64,000 nucleotides of DNA from Aminobacter anthyllidis (GCF_018555685.1 NZ_JAFLWW010000013.1:62001-126000); one strand, 5' to 3'; positions 29,079-38,258 are shown, numbered from the stretch's first letter. Numbers and translations: made by a program. The notes: generated by a model not told the origin, from the sequence alone.

Positions 29079-30095
29079 ATGGTTGCCGTCAATCGTCGCG
29101 GATTTCTTGTCTCAACACTTGCGGCTGGCCTTCTGGCCGGCGCGGCAGGCGGTGCGCTTGGCCAGGACAAGCCCAAGATCGAATTCCTCTATTCGCCCTT
29201 TGCCGACTACGCGCCGTTCTTCCTGGCCGAGGACCTCGGCTATTTCGACGAATATGGCGTCGACGTGACGCTGTCGCCGAAGAGCGGCACTGCCGAGACG
29301 ATCCAGATGCTGGCCTCGGGCAATGTCCAGGCCGGTGCCGCGACCTGGGGTGCCGGGCTGTTCAATTCGATCAATGCGGGCGCAACGGTCGCCATTGTCG
29401 CGACCTCGGCCAAGATGCCGAACACGGTGCCGTCGCCGTCGCCCTTCATGGTTTCGCAGGCCGCCTGGGACGCCGGCATCCGCACGGTGCAGGACCTGAA
29501 AGGCAAGCGCGTCGGCATTCCCGGGCCTGGCGGCTTCGGCATGTATTCGGTCGCCAAGGCGCTGGAAAAGGGCGGGCTGACCGTCGACGACGTCGAGGCG
29601 ATCTACCTGCCGCCGCCCGCCACCGCCGCCGCCTTTGCCAATGGCGGCCTCGAGGCCGGCTGGAGCATCGAGCCCTTCGCCCTGCAACTCGAACGCGAGG
29701 GCCTGGGTCGCCGCCTGGTCGAAGACCATACCTTCGGCACCGAACTGGGCTTCATCGCCTTCAACAAGGAGTTCGTGCAGCAGAATGAAGGTGCCGTCGT
29801 CAACTTCCTCGCCGCCTATCTCAAGGCAGCGCGCCAGCTCGACAATGGCGGCTGGAAGGACGAGAAAGTGCTCGACATCGTTGCCCGCTACACCGGCACC
29901 GAAAAGTCGCTGCTGCAGGGCATTGCCTACACCATTCGTTCCGAGGACGGGTCGATCGACCTGAACTCGGTGCGCGAGCAGGAGGCGTTTTTCCGCAAGC
30001 GCGGCGACCTTGAATACAACGGCGATGTCGACATCAACTCGGTCTATCGCAGCGACCTGCTGAAGCGCGCCAACGAACTGGTGGTCAAGAAGTGA
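29079..30095 (+). CDS. NitT/TauT-family ABC transporter substrate-binding protein
   Basis: This 338-aa exported binding protein has a twin-arginine-like or Sec signal (VNRRGFLVSTLAAGLLAGAA) followed by the NMT1/SsuA fold: FLYSPFADYAPFFLAEDLGY, a GNVQAG box and DLKGKRVGIPGPGGFGMYSV. Start at ATG 29079, with GGAGAGGG six bases ahead; ATG 29064 lies within that ribosome site. The family takes nitrate, taurine, sulfonates, pyrimidine precursors and aromatic or heterocyclic acids. The ligand is not evident; the genes downstream (Ldh-family, BAAT-like) hint at a small organic acid or an amide or ester. Confidence 0.83.
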   Translation: MVAVNRRGFLVSTLAAGLLAGAAGGALGQDKPKIEFLYSPFADYAPFFLAEDLGYFDEYGVDVTLSPKSGTAETIQMLASGNVQAGAATWGAGLFNSINAGATVAIVATSAKMPNTVPSPSPFMVSQAAWDAGIRTVQDLKGKRVGIPGPGGFGMYSVAKALEKGGLTVDDVEAIYLPPPATAAAFANGGLEAGWSIEPFALQLEREGLGRRLVEDHTFGTELGFIAFNKEFVQQNEGAVVNFLAAYLKAARQLDNGGWKDEKVLDIVARYTGTEKSLLQGIAYTIRSEDGSIDLNSVREQEAFFRKRGDLEYNGDVDINSVYRSDLLKRANELVVKK

Positions 30096-30898
30096 CCCAG
30101 GCCGCGTTGCCGCTGGGGGCGGGTATGATGAGCGAGACGGCGATCGAGGTGCGCAACCTCACCAAGGCCTTCTACGACGCCGACAGCGACCGCACCACGG
30201 TCGCCGCCTATGAGGTCGAGTTCGAGGTCAAGCGCGGCGAGTTCGTCTGCATCGTCGGCCCCAGCGGCTGTGGCAAGACAACCGTGCTGCGCATCCTTGC
30301 CGGGCTTGAAACCAAGCTCGGCGGCAGCATCGACATGAAGAGCGAAAACCCGCCGGCGATGGTGTTCCAGGAAGCCTCGGTGCTGCCCTGGCTCACCGTG
30401 CGTGAAAATGTCGGCTTTCCGCTCAGCCTGAAGGGCGTTGCCGCAGCAAAACGCCGCGCGCGGGTCGACGAACTGCTTGAGCTGACTGGTTTGACCGATT
30501 TCGCCGATGCGCTGCCGCACAGGCTTTCCGGCGGCATGAAGCAGCGCGTGTCGGTGGCGCGCGCGCTGGTCGACGACCGCGAGATCCTGTTGATGGACGA
30601 GCCGTTCGGCGCGCTCGACGAGCAGACTCGGCTGGTGCTGCAGCAGGAATTGCTGCGCATCTGGGAGACGACGGGAAAGACCGTCGTGTTCATCACCCAC
30701 AGCGTCGACGAAGCGCTGACGCTCGCCGACCGCGTGCTGGTGATGTCGCCGCGCCCCGGCACCATCATCGCCGATCTTGCCGTGCCCTTCGACCGGCCGC
30801 GTGATGTCGTCGAGATGCGCCGCGACAAGCGGTTCTGGGATCTCACCTACGAGGTCTGGCGCCTGCTGGCCTCAAGCTCGACGGAGCACCAGGCATGA
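30092..30898 (+). CDS. NitT/TauT-family ABC transporter ATP-binding protein
   Basis: This ATPase of up to 268 aa belongs to the SsuB/TauB family: Walker A GPSGCGKTT, Q-loop VFQEASVLPWLTV, signature LSGGMKQR, Walker B ILLMDEPFGALD, and the switch His in FITHSVDEAL. GTG 30092 overlaps the preceding stop by four bases; ATG 30125 (MMSETAIEV) is a credible alternative start. It drives the importer formed with the genes on both sides. Confidence 0.88.
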   Translation: MTQAALPLGAGMMSETAIEVRNLTKAFYDADSDRTTVAAYEVEFEVKRGEFVCIVGPSGCGKTTVLRILAGLETKLGGSIDMKSENPPAMVFQEASVLPWLTVRENVGFPLSLKGVAAAKRRARVDELLELTGLTDFADALPHRLSGGMKQRVSVARALVDDREILLMDEPFGALDEQTRLVLQQELLRIWETTGKTVVFITHSVDEALTLADRVLVMSPRPGTIIADLAVPFDRPRDVVEMRRDKRFWDLTYEVWRLLASSSTEHQA

Positions 30899-31710
30899 GC
30901 CTCGTCACTGCAAAACTGACCGAAGAGCAGATCCGCGAGCTCAAGGCACCGGCCCAGCGCGAGCGGCTGTTCCGCTCCATTTCCTATTTCAGCCCGCTCC
31001 TGTTGCTGCTGCTGTGGGAGGTCGCCTCGCAGCTCAATGTCATCGACAGGCGCTTTTTTCCGCCGCCCAGCGCGATTGCCGGCACCGCCTGGCAGATGAT
31101 CGCCAGCTTCGAAATCTTCGACCATGTCGGCGCGACGCTGCGCCGTGTTTCGGTCGGTTACGTCATGGGCGCCATTCCAGGCATCCTGCTTGGCCTGTTC
31201 CTTGGCCTGTCGCAGCCGGCGCGGCGCGTGCTCGGTCCGATCTTCGCTGCGCTCTATCCGGTGCCGAAGATCGCCATCCTGCCGCTGATCCTGTTGATCT
31301 TCGGCGTCGGCGACGCCTCGAAATTCGTCGTCATCGCCATCGGCGTGTTTTTCCTGCTGCTCTACAACACCATGGGCGGGGTGATGCAGACGCCGCAAAT
31401 CTATCTCGACGTCGCCAAGAACGCCGGTGCCACGCGCTTGCAGACCTTCTTCCGCATCGCGCTGCCATCGGCGCTTCCCAACATCTTCACCGGGCTCAGG
31501 CTTGCGGCAGGTTCGTCCTACATCATCATCGCGGCGGCCGAATTCCTCGGCGCGCGCAGCGGCGTCGGCTTCTTCATCTGGGCGTCGTGGCAGACCTTCG
31601 CGGTGTCGCGCATGTTCGTCGGCATCGTTGTGATTTCGGCGCTCGGCTACTTCACCATCCTCGCGCTGGAGCTGATCGAGCGCAAGCTCGTGCCCTGGGC
31701 GAAGCATTGA
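30895..31710 (+). CDS. NitT/TauT-family ABC transporter permease
   Basis: This 271-aa inner-membrane permease of the SsuC/TauC type has about six hydrophobic spans. The EAA loop region is DVAKNAGATRLQTFFRIALP, and the ending GYFTILALELIERKLVPW is typical of the family. ATGA overlap with the ATPase stop indicates coupled translation. The GntR gene begins 19 bp later. Confidence 0.88.
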   Translation: MSLVTAKLTEEQIRELKAPAQRERLFRSISYFSPLLLLLLWEVASQLNVIDRRFFPPPSAIAGTAWQMIASFEIFDHVGATLRRVSVGYVMGAIPGILLGLFLGLSQPARRVLGPIFAALYPVPKIAILPLILLIFGVGDASKFVVIAIGVFFLLLYNTMGGVMQTPQIYLDVAKNAGATRLQTFFRIALPSALPNIFTGLRLAAGSSYIIIAAAEFLGARSGVGFFIWASWQTFAVSRMFVGIVVISALGYFTILALELIERKLVPWAKH

Positions 31711-31729
31711 GGAACTGAGGAGCAAGCGC

Positions 31730-32443
31730 ATGACCGTCGAGGCCGACCCCACTGCCCATGCCCCTGTTTCGGAGCGCATCTATCTGGCGCTGCGCCAAGA
31801 GATCATGCGCTGCGAGATCGTGCCGGGGACGACGCTCGACGCAGCCTCCATTGCAAGCAAATACGAGGTCTCGAAGACGCCGGTGCGCGACGCCATGCAG
31901 AGGCTCGCAGCCGACGGGCTTGTCATGATCCTGCCGCGCAGCGGCTATCGCGTCGCGCCGATCACCTTCCAGGCCGTGCACGACATTCTCGACATGCGTG
32001 CGGCGATCGGGCCGCATGCGGCCCGACAGGCGGCCCGCTACGCCACGCCGGCCGAAATTGCCCTGCTGCGCCAGATCGTCAGGGAATATGCCGAGCCGAT
32101 GGATATCGGCACCATGCAGCAGGTGGCGCGGCGCTTTCACCTCACTATTGCCCGCTGCAGCCGCAACAAGCGTGTCGTCACCCTCTCCGAGACCCTGTTT
32201 GACGAGCTCGAACGCCTGCTGCGCTTCGCCATCGATTTCACCGTCAAGGCCGGCGAGCATTCCGATGAGCACACCGCACTCGTCGATGCGATCGCAGCCG
32301 GCGACGGCGAGCGGGCCGCCGCGATCGAATTCGCCCATATCAAGCACTCCAGGGAATTCCTGATCGAGCGCCTGATGACGCTGGGCTACCTGTCGGCAAG
32401 CGAGATCCAGCTTGGCGGCACAGCGCGGAGCCCGGCCGAATGA
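31730..32443 (+). CDS. GntR-family regulator with FCD domain
   Basis: This 237-aa regulator has an N-terminal winged HTH (SIASKYEVSKTPVRDAMQRL, residues about 38-60) and an FCD all-helical effector domain with metal-ligand candidates (Asp in DILDMRAAIG, His in RRFHLTIARCS, His in EHSDEHTALVDAI). FadR/VanR-type regulators of this kind bind organic acids. The gene sits between the ABC importer and the Ldh-family gene and overlaps the latter by four bases. It therefore probably represses this catabolic operon. Confidence 0.86.
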   Translation: MTVEADPTAHAPVSERIYLALRQEIMRCEIVPGTTLDAASIASKYEVSKTPVRDAMQRLAADGLVMILPRSGYRVAPITFQAVHDILDMRAAIGPHAARQAARYATPAEIALLRQIVREYAEPMDIGTMQQVARRFHLTIARCSRNKRVVTLSETLFDELERLLRFAIDFTVKAGEHSDEHTALVDAIAAGDGERAAAIEFAHIKHSREFLIERLMTLGYLSASEIQLGGTARSPAE

Positions 32444-33354
32444 TCGCGATTCCTGATGCGGCAGCCCGGCTGGCGACGGCGCTGGGCGGCCGTGCGGCAG
32501 CAGAGCTTGCTGCTTCGGCCCTGGTCGAGGCCGATGCGCTCGGCTTGCCGCGCTTCGGCATCGCCATGCTCGATGAATGGACTGTTGATGCCGCCCCCGT
32601 GCCAGTGGGCGAGGGCGCGCAGGCCATCAACTGGCTCGACTGCACCTCCTGCTTTGCGCCGCTGGCGGTTGCCAGCGCCACACTCGACCTCGCCGGGACG
32701 GCGCGGCAGTTCGGCGTCGCTGCTGTCTTCCTGCGCGGCGTCAGGGGCTTTGGCCGGCTTGCGCCGTTCGTCCGTCATCTCGCCGATGCCGGACTGCTTG
32801 CCATCGCTGGCGCCGAGGGCCCGCCTTTCGTCGCGCCACATGGCGGCAGCCGTCCGGTGATCGGCACCAATCCGTTGGCGCTTGCCATCGGGCAGGGCTC
32901 GAACCGCGTCGTCATCGACGTCGCCACCAGCACGGCCACCATGGCGGATATCCGCAATGCCCGTGTCTCCAGGGCGCCCTTGCCTGACGGCATGGCGCTC
33001 GACGGCGAAGGGCGGCCGACCAGCATCGCCAGCGAGGTTGCGGCGTTGCTGCCGCGCGGCGGCCAGATCGGCTCGCTGCTCGGGCTGGTGGTCGAGCTGA
33101 TGGCCGGCGTCGCCGGCGGCGGCAGAGGTGACCCGAAAGGCCGCGGTGTTTTCATCCTCGCCTTCGATCCGGCCCGGGCCGGAGAAGATGTCGAGTGGCA
33201 AGCCCGGCTTGCCGGCTTGAAGCGCGACTGGACGACAGGCGGTGGTCACTGGCCGCGCGGCGGCAGCCTGCCATCCGAAGCCGAGCTGGACGACGATTTC
33301 GCCAAGCGCCTCGACGCCCATCTCGCCCGCATGACCGGCCCCGCAGGCCGATGA
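32440..33354 (+). CDS. Ldh-family (malate/lactate dehydrogenase-like) oxidoreductase, atypical
   Basis: This 304-aa protein is of the PF02615 family, recognised by VIGTNPLALAIGQG, VIDVATSTATMADIRNA and the GQIGSLLGLVVELMAGVAGG end. It is about 35-40 aa shorter than usual. The residues normally carrying catalysis seem lost: the usual DSHG box reads DALGLPRFG and the usual NHFG box reads RGFGRLAPF. It may be an altered enzyme, a binding protein or a decayed copy, though the frame is intact and overlaps the GntR gene by ATGA. Real relatives include ureidoglycolate dehydrogenase and piperideine-carboxylate reductase. Confidence 0.65.
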   Translation: MIAIPDAAARLATALGGRAAAELAASALVEADALGLPRFGIAMLDEWTVDAAPVPVGEGAQAINWLDCTSCFAPLAVASATLDLAGTARQFGVAAVFLRGVRGFGRLAPFVRHLADAGLLAIAGAEGPPFVAPHGGSRPVIGTNPLALAIGQGSNRVVIDVATSTATMADIRNARVSRAPLPDGMALDGEGRPTSIASEVAALLPRGGQIGSLLGLVVELMAGVAGGGRGDPKGRGVFILAFDPARAGEDVEWQARLAGLKRDWTTGGGHWPRGGSLPSEAELDDDFAKRLDAHLARMTGPAGR

Positions 33355-33385
33355 TCACGCCGGCCACTTACCTGCAGAGATCCAG

Positions 33386-34708
33386 ATGACGACAAAGCCT
33401 GTTTCCGCGCCTGTTTTTTCCATCGATGCCGTCGACGGCCTGATCGACGAGCCGCGCCGGATCGTCGTCTCCGGCCTCGCGCCGGACGAACTGGTTGCCA
33501 TCTCCGCCCGCACGACACGGGCGCGCGGCGTGACCTGGATGAGCCAGGCGACCTTCATGGCCGACGCGCAAGGCGTGGTCGATCTGGGCCGCGATGCGCC
33601 GGTCGGCGGCGACTATGCGGAAGTCGCGGCAATGGGGCTGATCTGGAGCCAGCAGCCGGTCGACAGCACGAGCGCCGAGCTCTTCCCAGACGATGTCATG
33701 CAGCCGCTCAAGACGAAGCTGACGGCCGAAACCGCAGCCGGCATCAAGGCCGAGGCCAGGCTTGACCAGCGCTTCGCCGCGCCAGGGGTCGAGCGTCGCG
33801 ACATTCGCGAGGACGGGCTGGTCGGCACGCTGTTCACCCCGGCCGGGCCGGGCCCTCATCCTGTCGTGGTGGTGCTCAACGGCTCGGGCGGCGGCATCAA
33901 CGAACCGCGCGCCGCCTTGCTTGCTTCCCGTGGTTACCGGGCCTTTGCGCTCGGCTATTTCAAGGCACCGGGGCTGTCGCCTTTCATCACCGAGACACCG
34001 CTTGAATATCTCGAGACCGGCCTGCGCTGGGCGCGCCGGAAACTGCAGCCGAAAGACGGCTTCGTTGCGGTCAGCGGCCAGTCGCGCGGCGGCGAGCTCG
34101 CGCTGCTGCTGGGCGCCACCTTCCCGGAGCTGGTCTCCGCCGTGATCGCATTCGTTCCAGGTGCTGTGGTCCATGGCGCCCAAGGTGCCGGCGATCCGGC
34201 GCGCGGCGGCTGGCAAGGCACCACCTGGACCAGGGGTGGCATTCCCCTGCCGCATCTGTGGCAGGACAATGCCGCCGTGCACTGGCACCCCTGGGCCGGC
34301 GAGGCTCCGCCCAGCCGGCACCACTCGGTCTTCTTCGAGGGGCTGAAGGACACCGCACTTGTGGCGCGGGCGCGCATTCCGGTCGAAAACATCGCGGGCC
34401 CGGTGCTGCTGATCTCGGGCCGCGACGACCGCGCCTGGCCGTCCAGCCTCTATTCCCGCATGGTCGTCTCGATGCTGAGGAAGCACGACCATCCGCATCT
34501 GGTCCGCCATCTCGACTTCGATGATGCCGGCCACGCCATCAACCTGCCGATCGTGCCGTCGACGCAGCTGAGCCGCCTGCACCCGGTCTCGAAGGTCCCC
34601 TACACCAATGGCGGCACGCCCTCCGGCAATTCCAGGGCCGACGACGGTTCATGGCACGGCATGCTCGCCTTCCTCGGCGAGATCACCGGTGCTGCCGGTC
34701 AAGGCTGA
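33386..34708 (+). CDS. BAAT/acyl-CoA thioesterase-like alpha/beta hydrolase
   Basis: This 440-aa protein has an N-terminal beta-sandwich of the acyl-CoA thioester hydrolase/BAAT type (residues about 15-140) and a C-terminal alpha/beta-hydrolase domain. The nucleophile elbow GQSRGGE places Ser233 as nucleophile. Asp in SGRDDRAWPS and His in DDAGHAINLP complete a triad. Bacterial members are mostly uncharacterised, with thioesterase, amidase or acyltransferase activity possible. It follows the Ldh-like gene by 31 bp in the same operon and may release or transfer an acyl group of the imported substrate. Confidence 0.72.
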   Translation: MTTKPVSAPVFSIDAVDGLIDEPRRIVVSGLAPDELVAISARTTRARGVTWMSQATFMADAQGVVDLGRDAPVGGDYAEVAAMGLIWSQQPVDSTSAELFPDDVMQPLKTKLTAETAAGIKAEARLDQRFAAPGVERRDIREDGLVGTLFTPAGPGPHPVVVVLNGSGGGINEPRAALLASRGYRAFALGYFKAPGLSPFITETPLEYLETGLRWARRKLQPKDGFVAVSGQSRGGELALLLGATFPELVSAVIAFVPGAVVHGAQGAGDPARGGWQGTTWTRGGIPLPHLWQDNAAVHWHPWAGEAPPSRHHSVFFEGLKDTALVARARIPVENIAGPVLLISGRDDRAWPSSLYSRMVVSMLRKHDHPHLVRHLDFDDAGHAINLPIVPSTQLSRLHPVSKVPYTNGGTPSGNSRADDGSWHGMLAFLGEITGAAGQG

Positions 34709-34766
34709 GCCCGCCTGAATCCTCACGCGCAAGCAGACTGCTGAATTCTTCAATAGGGAGACGAAC

Positions 34767-35657
34767 ATGCCCACAAAAGAACATTTGGAAGGCCAGTGGC
34801 GCGAATGGCGCTATGCCCATGTCGCCAAGATGTTCCGGCCCTATGGCTGGACCTCGCTGGTGGCCCAGTACTGGCTGGAAGCTGGCGACAAGGATGTCAG
34901 CTTCGACCTGCTTCCCGGCACCTGGTCGGTCGAGGACGGCAAGGTCATGTTCACCCCGCCGGCCTCGGGGCCGAACCTCTCGGTCAATGGCAAGTATCCG
35001 ACAGAGCCGGTCGAAATCATCCCGGGCCGCAACCAGACCTATGGCCACGGCAAGAGCGAGCCGGTCTACTTCGGCGTCAACGAGGTCGAGGCCATCCTGC
35101 GCAGCAAGAATGACGGCCAGTCCCTCTATGGTGTGCGGGTGCGTGATCCCAGGGTGGCGACGACAGTGGAAGAGGCAGGTGTCAGCGCATTCGATTACGA
35201 CCCCGCCTGGCGTGTTGCAGGCACCTACACGCCGACCGCGCTTACCGAATACGAGGCGGAAACGGTGGAAGCCGGCGTGCGTGAATCGACGCCACGCATC
35301 GGCACCTTCACTTTCGAGCACCAAGGCAGGAGCTACAGCATAGAGCTGATCGGCAAGGACACGGCGACCGGTTTGCAGCCAGTGGCGCATGTTCGCGACC
35401 GGACCAGTGGCCCGGTCACCTATGGTGCCGGCCGCGTCATCGAGCTGCAGTTCACCGACGAGACGAACACCCGCATCGACTGGATTGATTTCAACTATGC
35501 GGTCGCGCTGCCGTGCGCATTCACCAACTTCGTCACCTGTCCGCTGGTTCCGCGCGAAAACCAGCTCGATTTCGAAGTGCTCGCGGGCGAGAAGCGTCCC
35601 TCGCGGGATGTGGCCAGGACAATGACCTATCAGGTTGGAACGAACGGCGCTCGCTGA
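34767..35657 (+). CDS. DUF1684-family protein
   Basis: This 296-aa protein of the DUF1684 family is recognised by the block around DRTSGPVTYGAGRVIELQF, DFNYAVALPCAFTNFVTCPL and PRENQLDFEVLAGEK near the C-terminus, with conserved Cys residues. No signal peptide is visible. The biochemical role of the family is not known to me. It is the last gene of the block, 58 bp after the hydrolase. Confidence 0.7.
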   Translation: MPTKEHLEGQWREWRYAHVAKMFRPYGWTSLVAQYWLEAGDKDVSFDLLPGTWSVEDGKVMFTPPASGPNLSVNGKYPTEPVEIIPGRNQTYGHGKSEPVYFGVNEVEAILRSKNDGQSLYGVRVRDPRVATTVEEAGVSAFDYDPAWRVAGTYTPTALTEYEAETVEAGVRESTPRIGTFTFEHQGRSYSIELIGKDTATGLQPVAHVRDRTSGPVTYGAGRVIELQFTDETNTRIDWIDFNYAVALPCAFTNFVTCPLVPRENQLDFEVLAGEKRPSRDVARTMTYQVGTNGAR

Positions 35658-35811
35658 CATCGAGGTGCTACAGCGCAGCGCGGAACGGCTGCGGGACTGC
35701 GATGCACTTTGCCAGGCGCTTGAGCGCATTCCTCGCCAGTTGCGTGGCGGGGTGACAGACGCGCCTGCATTTGTCATCACTGGGCTTTCGGCAAGGAGGC
35801 TCGGGCGATGA
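35635..35811 (+). CDS. Possible small protein coupled to a downstream HTH gene
   Basis: An open frame of up to 58 codons (TTG 35635 or GTG 35665) reads as plausible protein (EVLQRSAERLRDCDALCQAL...[11 protein letters not shown]). It overlaps the tail of the DUF1684 gene, and its TGA overlaps the ATG of the next gene as ATGA. That coupling and the sensible helical composition suggest a real gene. There is no good ribosome site at TTG, and the start is uncertain. Confidence 0.35.
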   Translation: MERTALADIEVLQRSAERLRDCDALCQALERIPRQLRGGVTDAPAFVITGLSARRLGR

Positions 35812-36110
35812 TAACGGGATCGATGTGCAGAGCGGCGCGGGCTCTGGTGGAGATCAGCCGGTCACGGCTCGCCGCCGCGTCCCATGTCGAAGAGGCGGTG
35901 ATCGAGGCGTTCGAACGCAAGATCGGCGTCCCCAGCGATGCCGCGATCAGCGCCCTGGAAACGGCGCTGGAGACGTTCGGCGCGGTCTTCATTCCCGAAG
36001 AAGGCGCCAACGGTGCCGGGGTTCGCCTGAAATTCAGCCGCTCGGTGACCCGGCGGCTGTCAACACTCGAAGGTGAGGGCGGGCCAGCGGCCAGCGACGA
36101 GGTCCCCTGA
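35808..36110 (+). CDS. Small helix-turn-helix (XRE-like) protein
   Basis: This 100-aa protein has a compact N-terminal HTH ([20 protein letters not shown], then [16 protein letters not shown]) and the segment [20 protein letters not shown]. This is the pattern of the small Xre-type proteins found in many rhizobia. It starts four bases inside the preceding small frame. Targets are unknown. Confidence 0.6.
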   Translation: MITGSMCRAARALVEISRSRLAAASHVEEAVIEAFERKIGVPSDAAISALETALETFGAVFIPEEGANGAGVRLKFSRSVTRRLSTLEGEGGPAASDEVP

Positions 36111-36142
36111 AGGCCAAAGTTCGACAATCCGGAGCGTCATCC

Positions 36143-36871
36143 ATGCGGTTCGTGCTGGCCTTGCTGCTTTCGATGATTTCGTCGGTTGCCCTCGCCCGCG
36201 ACTGCGTGGTCCTGCTGCATGGGCTGGGGCGTACGGACGTGTCCTTCCTTTTGATGGAGGAGACGCTCAGCAAAGCCGATTTCGCCGTCGTCAACGAAAC
36301 CTATCCCTCGGTCGAGGCGCCGATCGGCCAGTTGGACGCCCATGTTGATGCGTCTGTGGCCAAGTGCGGTAACGCAGGCAGGATCAGCTTCGTCACGCAT
36401 TCGATGGGCGGCATTCTGCTCAGGGCCTGGCTGATCGGCAACCGTCCGGCAAATCTCGGTCGCGTCGTCATGCTCGCGCCGCCCAATCATGGCTCCGAAG
36501 TCGTCGACACGCTTGGCGGCCTCAAGTTGTTCGAGATGCTCAACGGCCCCGCCGGCATGCAGCTCGGCACGGGGCCGGACAGCGTCCCGAACCAGCTGGG
36601 TGCAGCGGATTTCGAGGTCGGCATCATCGCCGGCGACCGCAGCGTGAACCCGATCCTGTCGACAATGTTCGACGGGCCCAATGACGGCAAGGTGTCGGTG
36701 GAAAGCACAAGGCTCGCCGGCATGGCCGACCATATCGTTCTGCCGACCACCCATACCTTCATGATGAACAATCCGCTGGTCATCGCCCAGACGATCAATT
36801 TCCTGCGCGACGGGCGTTTCGACCATCGGCTGACGCTTGGCGAGCTGTTGCGGCGTGGGCTCGGCAATTGA
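36143..36871 (+). CDS. Exported lipase/esterase-like alpha/beta hydrolase
   Basis: This 242-aa protein with a Sec signal ([18 protein letters not shown]) is followed directly by the oxyanion strand [11 protein letters not shown] and the nucleophile elbow VTHSMGGI. The Asp/His partners probably lie near [12 protein letters not shown] and [10 protein letters not shown]. It resembles PGAP1/lipase-class hydrolases acting in the periplasm or outside the cell on acyl esters. It ends 60 bp from the convergent glycosyltransferase gene. Confidence 0.75.
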   Translation: MRFVLALLLSMISSVALARDCVVLLHGLGRTDVSFLLMEETLSKADFAVVNETYPSVEAPIGQLDAHVDASVAKCGNAGRISFVTHSMGGILLRAWLIGNRPANLGRVVMLAPPNHGSEVVDTLGGLKLFEMLNGPAGMQLGTGPDSVPNQLGAADFEVGIIAGDRSVNPILSTMFDGPNDGKVSVESTRLAGMADHIVLPTTHTFMMNNPLVIAQTINFLRDGRFDHRLTLGELLRRGLGN

Positions 36872-36931
36872 GCGAAATTGGCCTGCCGGGCCGCTTGCCG
36901 AAATGTGCAGCCCGACGCCGCAGGATCGATC

Positions 36932-38020
36932 TCATCGGCCGCGATAATCGTTGATCAGCATCCGCTCGAAATCCAGGCCGCGCTGCCAGTTGTTGAGGCC
37001 GCGATAGACAGCGTGGCCATAGTCTTCCGGCAGGTCGACCTGGCCGTCGGTTTCCACAAGCACGCAGGCGCGCAGCCGTTTGCGATGCTCGTGGACCTTG
37101 TCGAGGGTGATGGCGCGGACCCGTTCGGGTGGCACATTCCGCGCCTTCATCTCGGCGACGCCATCGCGAACCGCTTCCTCCGTCGGCTCGACCGTCAGCC
37201 ACGTCTCGGGGGTGCCGAAGATATGGCGACCACCGATGGAGGGTGTCGAGACGACAGGCAGTCCGGCGAGCAGGTATTCGATGCTGGCATACATCGCCCC
37301 TTCCTCGGCCGAGAGGCACAGACCGGTGGCGCTGGCGGCCATGGCCGTGTTGATCGTCCCCCACAGCAGCTTTTCGATGCGGGAATCATCGTGCGGATTG
37401 AGGAAATGATGCGCGGGCATCATCCGCTTGAGTTCCTTGAGCAGTTCCGCGGTCTGTCGTCTTCCGGTCAGCCTGGACTCGTAGAAGACATGCGCCGCGC
37501 TTGGCACAAGACGGGCGAGGTGACGCCGTTTCCACGGACTGATCATCGCATTGTAGAACGCATCGTAGACCCGTTCGACGCCTGGAACGGGCTTGAACGT
37601 CTCTTCGTCAGCCAGGGCGTTGTGGCTGCAAAATACAGCGTTGAGTCCGTTTTCGCGAAACAGCGCGACTTCCTCGAGTTCATTGCACATGAAGACGAAG
37701 CGATGTTCGGGATGGCAGCGGCGATAGAGGCGCTGGGCGGTCAGCGTCCGCAGGACCTGCCTCTCCTTGCGCATGGCCCAGGTGAACCAGACGAGAAGAA
37801 GAGTGGGCTGCCCGGCGAGGCGTGGGCCAAGGTAGTTCGCCACGCCAAGTGGCGCGTGATTGAGCATCGAAGAGCAGAATACGGGGTATGATCCGTCGTC
37901 GAGCCGGCCCGCCGCCATCCTAAGGTCGTCTCCTGCCCGGGCCGCGGCATCGGGCGCAAAGCTGCGATCCGCATGGATGTGGGTGCGAAATGCCAGCCTC
38001 AATCTGTTCTTGAACCGCAT
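36932..38020 (-). CDS. Glycosyltransferase, GT-B fold (group 1-like)
   Basis: This 362-aa protein has a C-terminal half with the retaining GT4-like nucleotide-sugar block CLSAEEGAMYASIEYLLAGL followed by PVVSTPSIGGR. The Glu-rich EEGAMYASIEY stretch corresponds to the usual EX7E region. I start at ATG 38020 (MRFKNRLRLAF), preceded by GGA. An upstream extension to 38176 is open but unlike a glycosyltransferase. It diverges from the PqqD/HprK/GT2 operon across 238 bp and probably serves the same glycan or modification system. Confidence 0.68.
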   Translation of the reverse strand: MRFKNRLRLAFRTHIHADRSFAPDAAARAGDDLRMAAGRLDDGSYPVFCSSMLNHAPLGVANYLGPRLAGQPTLLLVWFTWAMRKERQVLRTLTAQRLYRRCHPEHRFVFMCNELEEVALFRENGLNAVFCSHNALADEETFKPVPGVERVYDAFYNAMISPWKRRHLARLVPSAAHVFYESRLTGRRQTAELLKELKRMMPAHHFLNPHDDSRIEKLLWGTINTAMAASATGLCLSAEEGAMYASIEYLLAGLPVVSTPSIGGRHIFGTPETWLTVEPTEEAVRDGVAEMKARNVPPERVRAITLDKVHEHRKRLRACVLVETDGQVDLPEDYGHAVYRGLNNWQRGLDFERMLINDYRGR

Positions 38021-38243
38021 GATTTCCGGGGGGCGACTGAGTTTCAAGACGCATCTATCGCACGTCGATGGCGCCGCCGAGAAGGCCTTGGCCGGTACAC
38101 CGGCGACGAGTTCTTGGACACCACCATTCAACAATCTGGGGATGAATGTTGCGGTTGATGGTACAACCGCGTACACACCGCCGCCGGGGGCTGCTAATAT
38201 GCGCCCGTTCTTGTATAAGCGCGCAGTCTTGTATGTAGCCTAG
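38019..38243 (+). other. Candidate short peptide gene ahead of the PqqD-like gene
   Basis: A 74-codon frame in the divergent gap ends 15 bp before the PqqD-like start; its tail includes SSWTPPFNNLGMNVAVDGTT and PFLYKRAVLYVA. Third-position GC is lower than in the neighbours, no ribosome site is seen at ATG 38019, and internal ATGs exist. It is listed only because PqqD-type proteins usually bind a precursor peptide and this is where one would be expected. It may equally be non-coding leader. Confidence 0.2.
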
Positions 38244-38258
38244 GGGTAGGTTGGGTTG

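Noticed and set aside
36932-38176. Longer 414-aa form of the glycosyltransferase
   Set aside because: The extra 52 N-terminal residues are unlike the family and occupy the divergent promoter region; ATG 38020 has a ribosome site.
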